In this document: one piece after another, positions 7,469 through 12,874 of the stretch | Layout: each line of letters starts with the position of its first letter | How positions within the stretch are numbered: position 1 is the first letter of the stretch | From: an uncultured Ruminococcus sp. | GTDB taxonomy: Bacteria; Bacillota; Clostridia; Oscillospirales; Ruminococcaceae | Direction: 5' to 3' | DNA: 12,874 nucleotides | NCBI GenBank assembly: GCA_946188175.1 | Contig: CAMHUJ010000011.1 | Coordinates: 1-12,874 of the forward strand | Translations under genes and position numbers: made by a program | The notes under the pieces: generated by a model | The model's database searches: none | Seen by the model: only the letters and a program-made list of their open reading frames with translations | Told to the model about the DNA's origin: nothing

Positions 7469-8131
7469 TCAGTATTGCTGCATATTGTTGTAATAGGTGA
7501 TATCGCCGTCCGGCAGCGGTTCATCGGAGCCTGCGGGCAGCGGAATCAGATCGAAATTCTGTACCGAGGTGATATTCGGAAACACGGGAACATCGGCGCT
7601 GTGCTCTCGGTAATATCCCGCAGCCTGCGCGGTGATGTCATAGAGGCAGGATTCCGGATGCCGCTGATCGGCAGAGGGCGGCGGCGCAGGAACCGTCACG
7701 GGTTCAATGTTGCCGCTTTCGGCGGTTGTTTGCAGGGAGATCAGCTCCGGCTCGCGGGTTTCGGTCATGTGCGTGATAATGACTGCGGCACCGGCAACCG
7801 GCTTTGCGCCCTGCGCCGTTGCAACATGTACGCGGATGATACCGGTATAGGCACGCTTCGGCAGTGCCGGTTCATCGGGCCCGGACGGTGCGGCTTCCGG
7901 CTCCGCAGATTCCTCCGGTACGGGAATATCCTCTTCCGGGATGATCACTGTATCGGGCTGGACATCCTGCGGCGGAATCTCCTCTGCGGTATCCGGCTGC
8001 GGTTCCGGCTCCGGCTCCGGACGCATCTCCGGCTGCGGCTTGGGCGGCGGATTCATATTCTGGCTCGCGTACATCCGGAACAGCTCCTCGCGGTATCGGC
8101 GCGCCGTATCCTCAAATTCCTGTCGGTTCAT
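7469..8131 (-). CDS. Pro/Glu-rich protein with carboxypeptidase-regulatory-like beta domain
   Basis: The 220-residue protein has three parts: a short charged helical N-terminus (MNRQEFEDTARRYREELFR), a long Pro/Glu-rich linker (about 27-90) with repeated PEPEP-type runs, and a beta-sandwich-like region (about 94-200). That last region includes GIIRVHVATAQGAKPVAGAA and YDITAQAAGYYREHSADVPV, which resemble a carboxypeptidase regulatory-like or Ig-like fold. No signal peptide, cysteine pair or catalytic motif is visible. The start ATG (8129-8131) is preceded by AGAGAGGAG. It is the first gene of the leftward operon and lies 13 bases before the SpoIID-like gene, which suggests a structural or scaffold role in the same envelope process. 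That function is inference; the domain assignment is moderately supported. Confidence 0.75.
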   Translation of the reverse strand: MNRQEFEDTARRYREELFRMYASQNMNPPPKPQPEMRPEPEPEPQPDTAEEIPPQDVQPDTVIIPEEDIPVPEESAEPEAAPSGPDEPALPKRAYTGIIRVHVATAQGAKPVAGAAVIITHMTETREPELISLQTTAESGNIEPVTVPAPPPSADQRHPESCLYDITAQAAGYYREHSADVPVFPNITSVQNFDLIPLPAGSDEPLPDGDITYYNNMQQY

Positions 8132-8162
8132 GAAAAATCTCCTCTCTGATAGATACTGCTCA

Positions 8163-8194
8163 ATTCTATGCAGAAACAATCCCGAACTTGACAA
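8163..8194 (-). promoter_or_regulatory. Possible promoter of the leftward peptidoglycan-module operon
   Basis: On the minus strand TAGAAT (complement of 8163-8168) matches five of six -10 bases, and TTGTCA (complement of 8189-8194) matches five of six -35 bases, but the spacer is 20 bases, longer than usual. The wider sequence CATAGAAT also resembles a sigma-E-type -10 (CATACAnT) with one mismatch, though I found no convincing matching -35. Some promoter must lie in 8132-8261, because the first gene begins at 8131 and its neighbour is divergent. Confidence 0.35.
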
Positions 8195-8216
8195 GAATCC
8201 GCGGATGTGATAAGAT
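8188..8216 (+). promoter_or_regulatory. Promoter of the TfoX-RluA-CPBP-helical protein operon
   Basis: TTGACA (8188-8193) is a perfect -35; after exactly 17 bases comes TAAGAT (8211-8216), a 4/6 match to the -10 consensus, preceded by an extended -10 TGA. The initiation region carries a tandem heptamer GATAACA (8214-8220 and 8221-8227). The leader is about 40 bases and ends in AGGAGG before ATG 8262. Confidence 0.7.
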
Positions 8217-8261
8217 AACAGATAACAGAAGGAACGATACAATCGCAGCAGGAGGATTGAC

Positions 8262-8591
8262 ATGGCATCAAGCAAAGATTATCTGACCTATGTCACGGAG
8301 CAGCTCGCCGGTCTGCCGGAGATCCGCAGCCGCGCAATGATGTCGGAATATATTTTATATTACCGCGGAAAGGTCTTCGGCGGAATTTACGATAACCGGT
8401 TTCTCGTCAAGGAAACGCCGTCGGCATGTGCGATGCTGCCGGATGCGCAGAGAGAGATGCCGTATGAGGGTGCAAAGCCGATGCTGCTCGTGCCCGATCC
8501 GGATGACCGCGAACTGCTCGAACGGCTGATTCCGGCGATGTACGAAGAACTGCCGGAGCCGAAGCCGCGGAAGAAGAAACCGAAGCCGTGA
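8262..8591 (+). CDS. TfoX N-terminal-domain protein
   Basis: The 109-residue protein matches the TfoX/Sxy N-terminal domain (PF04993). Its typical layout is a short leading helix, the strand pair MMSEYILYYRGKVFGGIYDN (about 26-45) followed by RFLVKETPSA, and a C-terminal helical part. A basic Pro/Lys-rich tail (PEPKPRKKKPKP) ends the chain. In gamma-proteobacteria TfoX/Sxy promotes competence gene expression with CRP. The single-domain proteins of Firmicutes have no established role, so competence should not be assumed. AGGAGG stands just upstream of the ATG. It is the first gene of a four-gene unit, and its stop overlaps the possible GTG start of the RluA-family gene by four bases (GTGA). 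Confidence 0.85.
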   Translation: MASSKDYLTYVTEQLAGLPEIRSRAMMSEYILYYRGKVFGGIYDNRFLVKETPSACAMLPDAQREMPYEGAKPMLLVPDPDDRELLERLIPAMYEELPEPKPRKKKPKP

Positions 8592-9442
8592 GCCGGATGC
8601 AGGTTGACGTCCGCTGCGAGGGTACCATGCCGCTCGGGCATTATCTGCGGAAATATGCCGGCATCTCGGCGCAGATGATCAAGCGGCTCAAGGCGGTGCC
8701 GGACGGCATCACGCGGGACGGACAGCATCTGCGGACAGTCGATCCGGTCGGCAGCGGCGATGTGATTCTGCTGCATCTGCCGGAAAGCTGCGGGCATACG
8801 CCGAATCCGATGCTGCATGTGCCTGTGATCTATGAATCCGCGCAGATACTCGTCTGCGATAAGCCTGCCGGAATGCCTGTGCATCCTTCGATGCTGCACA
8901 GGGAGGATACGCTTGCAAACTGGTTCGCGGCGCATGAGACGGAGAGCGGCTTTCATCTGGTCAACCGGCTCGATAAAAACACCTCGGGGCTCTGCCTGAT
9001 CGCAAAGACCGCCTATGCCGCACACTGTCTCCGCGGCGGCGTACAGAAACAGTATTTTGCGCTCGTGAGACCCGGACTGCAAGGCAGCGGAACGATTGAT
9101 GCACCGATCGCAAGGGAACGGGAATCGGTCATCACGCGCTGTGTAAGAAGCGACGGCAGACCTGCCGTCACGCATTACCGCGTCCTGAAAGAAACGACGC
9201 ACTGCACGCTGCTGGCGCTGACGCTTGATACCGGCAGAACGCATCAGATCCGCGTGCATATGGCATACATCGGCTATCCGCTGCTCGGCGACGAGCTCTA
9301 CGGCGGCGACTGTACAAATATAAAAAGACACGCGCTGCACTGCGGCAGTCTGACGCTGACCGACCCTGCAAGCCGTGAAACAATTACCCTGCATGCGCCG
9401 CTCCGTGCGGAGATGCAGGCACTTCTGGATGAGAGGGAATGA
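8588..9442 (+). CDS. RluA-family RNA pseudouridine synthase
   Basis: The 284-residue enzyme isomerises uridine to pseudouridine in rRNA or tRNA. It has an S4-like N-terminal segment (about 13-65) and the RluA/RsuA catalytic core: the strand VCDKPAGMPVHPS (89-101), catalytic motif NRLDKNTSGL with D129 (the family usually reads HRLDxxTSG, so Asn replaces the common His), and GRTHQIRVHM (216-225) followed by GYPLLGDELYGG. Length is between RluA (219) and RluC/RluD (about 320) of E. coli, so the target site cannot be named. The start is ambiguous: GTG 8588 overlaps the upstream stop, while ATG 8597 would shorten the protein by three residues; neither has a strong ribosome-binding site, consistent with translational coupling to the TfoX-like gene. 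Confidence 0.92.
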   Translation: MSRMQVDVRCEGTMPLGHYLRKYAGISAQMIKRLKAVPDGITRDGQHLRTVDPVGSGDVILLHLPESCGHTPNPMLHVPVIYESAQILVCDKPAGMPVHPSMLHREDTLANWFAAHETESGFHLVNRLDKNTSGLCLIAKTAYAAHCLRGGVQKQYFALVRPGLQGSGTIDAPIARERESVITRCVRSDGRPAVTHYRVLKETTHCTLLALTLDTGRTHQIRVHMAYIGYPLLGDELYGGDCTNIKRHALHCGSLTLTDPASRETITLHAPLRAEMQALLDERE

Positions 9443-10404
9443 TTCTTATGAAAGCTGACTGGAAGCTGCAAAAGGCAGCACCGTATTTTGAACGGATCCG
9501 TGCGATACCGGAAAACCGCGTATGCAGGAATCTGATCCTGCTGCTGCTGATTTTCTGGGTCTATATTTTTGTTACCTTTGCGGCGGAGATCGTATGCTCG
9601 TTTTTTGTCGGTGTCACTGCGCAGATGTTCGGTGTACCGGCAACCATATGGCAGGAGAATGCCGATGCAGGACTGCTGCTTCAGTTATTCCTGACCTTGC
9701 CCTGCATTGCGCTGACCTTCGTCTGCTGCCGGTGTATCGAAAACCGTCCTGTCCGCACGATGTATCTGACGCGCAAAAAACTGCTGCCGGATTATCTTGT
9801 CGGCGCACTGCTCGGCTTTGCGATGATGAGCGCGGTCGTACTGGCGGCATTGGCAGGCGGCGCACTGAAATTTGAGCATGCCGCCGCAGGAAGCAGTCCT
9901 GTGATTATGGTGCTGCTGTTTCTCGGCTGGATGATACAGGGCTTTTCCGAGGAGCTGACCTTCCGCGGCTGGCTCATGACCTCGGTCGGCACACATCACG
10001 GCGTATGGTTTGCGGTCTTGATCAGTGCGGTAAATTTTGCGCTGATGCATTTTGCCAATAACGGCTTTTCGGTCTTTGCCGTCGTCAATCTGTTTTTGTT
10101 CGGCATCGTGACGGCGCTCTATGTGCTGAAAACGGGCAGTCTCTGGGGCGCGGCGGCGATGCACAGCATCTGGAACTGGGCACAGGGCAATTTCTTCGGC
10201 ATGCAGGTCAGCGGCATCGGTACGGGCAGCACCGTTCTGAACTTTTCGCAGACCGACAAAGCCGTATGGCTCGGCGGCGGTACCTTCGGTCTGGAGGCAG
10301 GCGCCGCAACCACCGCGGTTCTGATCATCACGGCGGTGATTCTGCTGCTGATGCCGCAGCGCAGTCTGCAAAATGAGGAGGATAACACAAATGGAGCAAT
10401 ATAA
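9439..10404 (+). CDS. CPBP-family (CAAX protease/Abi) intramembrane metalloprotease
   Basis: The protein has 321 residues if it starts at ATG 9439. About eight hydrophobic helices are visible and all CPBP motifs are present: EELTFRG with E171, E172 and R176, FALMH with F200 and H204, and HSIWN with H242 and N246. These residues form the zinc site of Rce1-like proteases. Bacterial members act in bacteriocin immunity, peptide maturation or unknown proteolysis; nothing here points to a particular substrate. ATG 9439 overlaps the RluA-family stop (ATGA). An alternative ATG at 9448 is nine bases downstream and has a GAGAGGG about ten bases upstream, so the start is uncertain by three residues. The last 14 bases overlap the next gene. 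Confidence 0.9.
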   Translation: MILMKADWKLQKAAPYFERIRAIPENRVCRNLILLLLIFWVYIFVTFAAEIVCSFFVGVTAQMFGVPATIWQENADAGLLLQLFLTLPCIALTFVCCRCIENRPVRTMYLTRKKLLPDYLVGALLGFAMMSAVVLAALAGGALKFEHAAAGSSPVIMVLLFLGWMIQGFSEELTFRGWLMTSVGTHHGVWFAVLISAVNFALMHFANNGFSVFAVVNLFLFGIVTALYVLKTGSLWGAAAMHSIWNWAQGNFFGMQVSGIGTGSTVLNFSQTDKAVWLGGGTFGLEAGAATTAVLIITAVILLLMPQRSLQNEEDNTNGAI

Positions 10405-11425
10405 TCCGGAACAGTTACAGCAAACCTACCGCGCATTACAGTCCGGCGATCCGCGGATGCGCGCAATCCGGACGGCTGTCGCAGCGGCAGAGCAGGCAAA
10501 CGATCTGCCGTGGGCGATCCGGTTTCATCATGATCTGATTCATGAATCGGTCTTTTCCGGCGACCGCTATCAGGCGCTCGTGGATTTTCCGCAGTATCTG
10601 GCACTTGTCAAGCGTGATCCGGCACTGGAACAGGAGAATCTCTGGGATACGCTCTGGATGTTCAAATGGATCGTCGAGGCGGCAACGGAATTTTATCAGA
10701 TCGAGAAAAAGCAGGTGATCGGCTGGTTTTCGGAATACCGGCGGATGCTGCTCGAAAACGGCTATTCGCTGCGCTCATGGTATGAGAAACGCGCGATCTT
10801 TTTCAGCTACTGCGACCGCGCGAAAATGCGTCTGGATTTTGAGAGCTTTCAGGAGGCAAAGCGAGACGGCATGGGCGACGGCGAGGCGAGCGAGCTGGAT
10901 TCGGTCGTGCGCTTTGCGCTCGAGACCGGCGATCAGGAGAAGGCAATGCAGGCGGCAAAGCAGATTTTCGACCGCAATCTCCGGACAGAGGAGGTCCCCT
11001 GCAAGACCTATCACTATCTGCTGCGCGATGCGATCAGGCGCGGCGATCTGGACGCCGCAGGGAAATATGCCGAGCCGCTGCGCCCGCTTTGTGCAGGACA
11101 GCGTTTTCAGCTGGAGCCGATCGGCATGGTGCTCTGCTATGACGCCCTGACCGATCCGGAACGCGGCTTGCAGTTCTATGCAAAGAACAGAGCACTGCGC
11201 GAAGGCTCGCGGAATCCGTTTTTATGCTTCTGGTTTGACCGCGGCGCGGCAAGGCTGCTGAACGCTGCGGCAGAAAAGGGGCTTTCCGGCAGAGACGCAG
11301 CCGGTGCGATCCTGACGCCGGAGCAGCTCGCTGCGGATGCACAGGAACGCTTGCAGAGCTGCCGGATTCTCGCGGAAAAATTCGATGCACGCAACCGCTC
11401 GGATTATTTTATCTCGGAGCTGTAA
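10391..11425 (+). CDS. Alpha-helical repeat-like protein of unknown function
   Basis: I do not recognise a named family. The 344-residue soluble protein is almost entirely helical, with TPR/solenoid-like helix pairs such as NDLPWAIRFHHDLIHESVF, GDQEKAMQAAKQIFDRNL and GDLDAAGKYAEPLRPLC, in which spaced Ala/Leu/Gly positions recur at about 35-residue intervals. It also has aromatic-rich patches (LWDTLWMFKWIVE). No signal peptide or membrane helix is visible. ATG 10391 is chosen because GAGGAGG (10375-10381) lies nine bases upstream; an ATG at 10373 overlaps that site. It overlaps the CPBP gene by 14 bases and is the last cistron before a hairpin terminator. A protein-binding scaffold or cochaperone-like role is possible but speculative. 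Confidence 0.75.
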   Translation: MEQYNPEQLQQTYRALQSGDPRMRAIRTAVAAAEQANDLPWAIRFHHDLIHESVFSGDRYQALVDFPQYLALVKRDPALEQENLWDTLWMFKWIVEAATEFYQIEKKQVIGWFSEYRRMLLENGYSLRSWYEKRAIFFSYCDRAKMRLDFESFQEAKRDGMGDGEASELDSVVRFALETGDQEKAMQAAKQIFDRNLRTEEVPCKTYHYLLRDAIRRGDLDAAGKYAEPLRPLCAGQRFQLEPIGMVLCYDALTDPERGLQFYAKNRALREGSRNPFLCFWFDRGAARLLNAAAEKGLSGRDAAGAILTPEQLAADAQERLQSCRILAEKFDARNRSDYFISEL

Positions 11426-11429
11426 AAAA

Positions 11430-11470
11430 CAAACCGCCCTGTCCGTTTTCCGGAAACAGGGCGGTTATTT
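11430..11470. terminator. Bidirectional terminator between convergent units
   Basis: AACCGCCCTGT (11432-11442) is exactly complementary to ACAGGGCGGTT (11456-11466) around a 13-base loop. On the minus strand the stem runs into GTTTTTTAC, a strong T tail for the leftward pair of membrane-protein genes. On the plus strand the tail ATTTGTCTTT is weaker. The hairpin begins seven bases after the helical-protein stop, and its right arm overlaps the TTA stop (11465-11467) of the minus-strand gene. Confidence 0.8.
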
Positions 11471-11857
11471 GTCTTTCGGTTCGGATTTGGAGAAGCGTGC
11501 GCGGAGCTTCTGCCATGCGAGCTTTGTATGCGCTTTCAGCTGCCTGCTTTTGCGCCGGATCATCGCAAGCGTGCGTGTATCCTCCGGAAAAACCAGCCGG
11601 AGAATGCCCATTGCAATCGCAAAGGTGAACAGCTTTTCCGGCGTACCGGGCATCCAGAGAATCCCGAGCCAGACCGAGCCGGTTTTCAGCAGCAGCGGGA
11701 TATCCAGATACCAGCCGATGCCGACGGCACAGTATGCCCAGCCGTTTGTGATGAACCATGCGATGCCGAGCGAGATCAGCAGATGCGGATTCGTCAGCGC
11801 GCGCAGCCACGGACGCAGCTTATCCTTCAGGATTTGTTTCGTAAGCTTCTGTTTCAT
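11465..11857 (-). CDS. Small membrane protein of unknown family
   Basis: The 130-residue protein has a basic N-terminus (MKQKLTKQILKDKLRPWLR), two or three hydrophobic segments (about 24-48, 50-70 and 75-90), and a strongly basic, probably cytoplasmic C-terminal helix rich in Lys/Arg (about 93-130). I recognise no domain. The start ATG (11855-11857) lies 38 bases inside the 3' end of the YjdF-like gene in another frame. The nearest ribosome-binding match is a weak AGAGGG. Translation is therefore probably coupled to the upstream gene, and the two membrane proteins may work together. Confidence 0.7.
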   Translation of the reverse strand: MKQKLTKQILKDKLRPWLRALTNPHLLISLGIAWFITNGWAYCAVGIGWYLDIPLLLKTGSVWLGILWMPGTPEKLFTFAIAMGILRLVFPEDTRTLAMIRRKSRQLKAHTKLAWQKLRARFSKSEPKDK

Positions 11858-12683
11858 GCTGTATTAAGCCCTCTGTCTCCTGTTCCTCCGCAGCCGCAAC
11901 AACAGGAATAAATGCGGCGGCGATACTGTTTTTTCCGCGCTGCCGGACATAGATTCTGCCGAGCAGGGAAAAGACTGCCGCCCCGATGAAATTGACGAAC
12001 AGATCCTTGAGCGTATCGGTCAGGCCGATATCGAGATAGCCGTCGAGGGCATACTGCGTGCCGTCCGCGGTTTCGACGGTCGTGCGCGTGATGTCCTGCA
12101 CGGCTACGGGGATGTTCTGCCGCGTTTCATCCAGCGTCACGGAATGAAATGCCGTCAGGATCGTGTCCTTCTGCATATCCAGCGCAAACAGATGATCCAT
12201 TGTATACTCGAAAAATTCCCAGAAAATACCGATCGTCATGGAAAAGCAGAAGGCGACGAGCGCGAGAAAGCTCGGCGAAAGATGAAATTTGGCGCTGCGG
12301 TTCTCATTGAGCAGATCGACCAGACAGAACCCGAAGGCGGCAAACAGGAAGCCGTTGACCGTATGCAGCATGGTATCCCAGAGCGGATATTTGATATAAA
12401 AGCAGGCGATTTCGCCCAGCACCTCGGCGCAGAAAATGAAGATCAAGACCGTGATCTCCAGCGCGGTCGGCAGCTTGATATGCAGCTTATGCTCGACAAA
12501 TGAGGGCGACATGAACAGCGTCAGCGTCAGAAGACAGGTGAAAAAACGCTCCCATTGCTGCGTATATACACTTCGGACGGCAATACCGACCACAAGAATC
12601 CGCAGCACTATCCAGACAATGACTGTCAGACGGTTTTTGCGCCGGAACTCCTCCCGGATCGCGGAATGCAGCTGCTTTGTCAT
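11820..12683 (-). CDS. YjdF/DUF2238-like integral membrane protein
   Basis: The 287-residue protein has five hydrophobic helices in its first 160 residues (about 20-38, 46-60, 73-95, 102-125, 138-157), a soluble loop (about 170-220) and a last helix near 225-245. Conserved-looking polar residues lie at membrane borders: WDTMLH (D103, H107), GIFWEFFEYTMD (E156, E159, D163) and DMQKDT (D169, D173). This arrangement resembles the YjdF/DUF2238 family of uncharacterised bacterial membrane proteins; the match is from memory of the motif layout and is moderate. The C-terminus is acidic and probably disordered. AAGGAGGG precedes the ATG at ideal spacing, and a TATAAT lies about 60 bases upstream. Its 3' end overlaps the next membrane-protein gene by 38 bases. 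Confidence 0.8.
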   Translation of the reverse strand: MTKQLHSAIREEFRRKNRLTVIVWIVLRILVVGIAVRSVYTQQWERFFTCLLTLTLFMSPSFVEHKLHIKLPTALEITVLIFIFCAEVLGEIACFYIKYPLWDTMLHTVNGFLFAAFGFCLVDLLNENRSAKFHLSPSFLALVAFCFSMTIGIFWEFFEYTMDHLFALDMQKDTILTAFHSVTLDETRQNIPVAVQDITRTTVETADGTQYALDGYLDIGLTDTLKDLFVNFIGAAVFSLLGRIYVRQRGKNSIAAAFIPVVAAAEEQETEGLIQHETEAYETNPEG

Positions 12684-12711
12684 TTGTATGCCCTCCTTCG
12701 TGCTGTACTGC

Positions 12712-12726
12712 CTGCTGTTTCAGCAG
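12712..12726. repeat. Inverted repeat in the leader of the YjdF-like gene
   Basis: CTGCTG (12712-12717) and CAGCAG (12721-12726) form a perfect six-pair hairpin with a TTT loop. It falls a few bases downstream of the expected start site for the minus-strand promoter at 12743-12748 and upstream of the AAGGAGGG site. It could be a leader hairpin or an operator half-site pair; the short repeat could also be chance. Confidence 0.4.
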
Positions 12727-12742
12727 CGTGCAGTATCAGTTC

Positions 12743-12748
12743 ATTATA
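12743..12748 (-). promoter_or_regulatory. -10 element for the YjdF-like membrane gene pair
   Basis: On the minus strand this is a perfect TATAAT. The -35 region is poor: the best match near 12765-12770 is TTTCCG at 16-base spacing, three of six bases. Transcription would begin near 12736, giving a leader of about 50 bases to the ATG at 12683. Confidence 0.5.
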
Positions 12749-12789
12749 GTGTATGCAGCAGCTTCGGAAATTTGCATCTCAGTATCAAT

Positions 12790-12817
12790 GAAAAAAAGCA
12801 GAGCGGCTGCTCTGCTT
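12790..12817 (-). terminator. Hairpin with minus-strand T tail near the right edge
   Basis: AAGCAGAGC (12796-12804) pairs perfectly with GCTCTGCTT (12809-12817) around a four-base loop GGCT. On the minus strand the stem is followed by a run of Ts (complement of 12791-12797), the form of an intrinsic terminator for transcripts coming from the right. On the plus strand no T run follows, so there it would be only a leader hairpin. The surrounding genes appear divergent, which makes its purpose unclear. Confidence 0.6.
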
Positions 12818-12860
12818 CATAAATAAAATGAGGTCAAATCAAAATGTGTAGAACAAAAGA

Positions 12861-12866
12861 AAGGAG
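12861..12866 (+). promoter_or_regulatory. Ribosome-binding site for a gene starting beyond the window
   Basis: AAGGAG is followed by eight A-rich bases to the last base of the window, the correct spacing for a start codon at or just after position 12875. The region 12749-12874 contains no coding sequence I can support, only the hairpin at 12796-12817 and AT-rich leader-like sequence. No clear + strand promoter was recognised. Confidence 0.5.
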
Positions 12867-12874
12867 ACAACAAA

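Noticed and set aside
8262..8591. Natural competence regulator
   Set aside because: Only the TfoX N-terminal domain is present and no competence or DNA-uptake genes are nearby, so a Sxy-like role is not supported.
9685..10371. 228-codon minus-strand frame opposite the CPBP protease gene
   Set aside because: The protease on the plus strand has all its catalytic motifs; the antisense product is His/Gln/Arg-rich with no domain or ribosome-binding site.
9439..10404. Abortive-infection or bacteriocin-immunity system
   Set aside because: CPBP proteins are sometimes named Abi, but no toxin, bacteriocin precursor, nuclease or other defence gene accompanies this one.

Overview
The window reads as an ordinary chromosomal segment of a Gram-positive Clostridia-type bacterium, most likely Oscillospiraceae/Ruminococcaceae. 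This is inferred from strong AGGAGG ribosome-binding sites, the protein repertoire (AdhE, a TIGR02172-type kinase, a DUF1275 protein, a SpoIID-like domain fused to peptidoglycan-binding modules) and moderately GC-rich coding sequence that favours CTG, CTC, GGC and ATC. I saw no rRNA, tRNA, CRISPR array, insertion sequence, integrase or phage structural gene.

Left part (1-3690, + strand): the 3' end of a bifunctional aldehyde/alcohol dehydrogenase gene (adhE) runs directly into an aminoglycoside-phosphotransferase-fold kinase, closed by a hairpin terminator. A near-consensus extended -10 promoter then drives a two-gene unit: a divergent HSP90-family ATPase (GTG start at 1090) and a DUF1275 membrane protein. 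A hairpin at 3641-3684 separates this unit from convergent minus-strand genes.

Middle part (3713-8131, - strand): transcription runs leftward through four tightly spaced genes. They encode a proline/glutamate-rich protein with a carboxypeptidase-regulatory-like beta domain, a SpoIID-like protein with three peptidoglycan-binding modules, a small protein with two more such modules, and an AI-2E-family membrane protein. A fifth gene, a six-helix membrane protein of unknown family, follows with its own promoter. The first three look like a cell-wall or spore-envelope set. None has an obvious signal peptide.

Right part (8188-11466, + strand): a divergent intergenic region opens a second four-gene unit: a TfoX N-terminal-domain protein, a RluA-family pseudouridine synthase, a CPBP intramembrane protease and an alpha-helical repeat-like protein. 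It ends at a hairpin shared with convergent genes. Two overlapping minus-strand membrane protein genes (11820-12683, YjdF/DUF2238-like, and 11465-11857) complete the coding content. The last 190 bases hold their promoter, a hairpin, and a ribosome-binding site that suggests a + strand gene starting just beyond the window.

Nothing here clearly amounts to a new defence or mobile system. The items most worth a second look are the peptidoglycan-module operon lacking signal peptides, the HSP90-like/DUF1275 pair, and the TfoX-RluA-CPBP-helical-protein operon.
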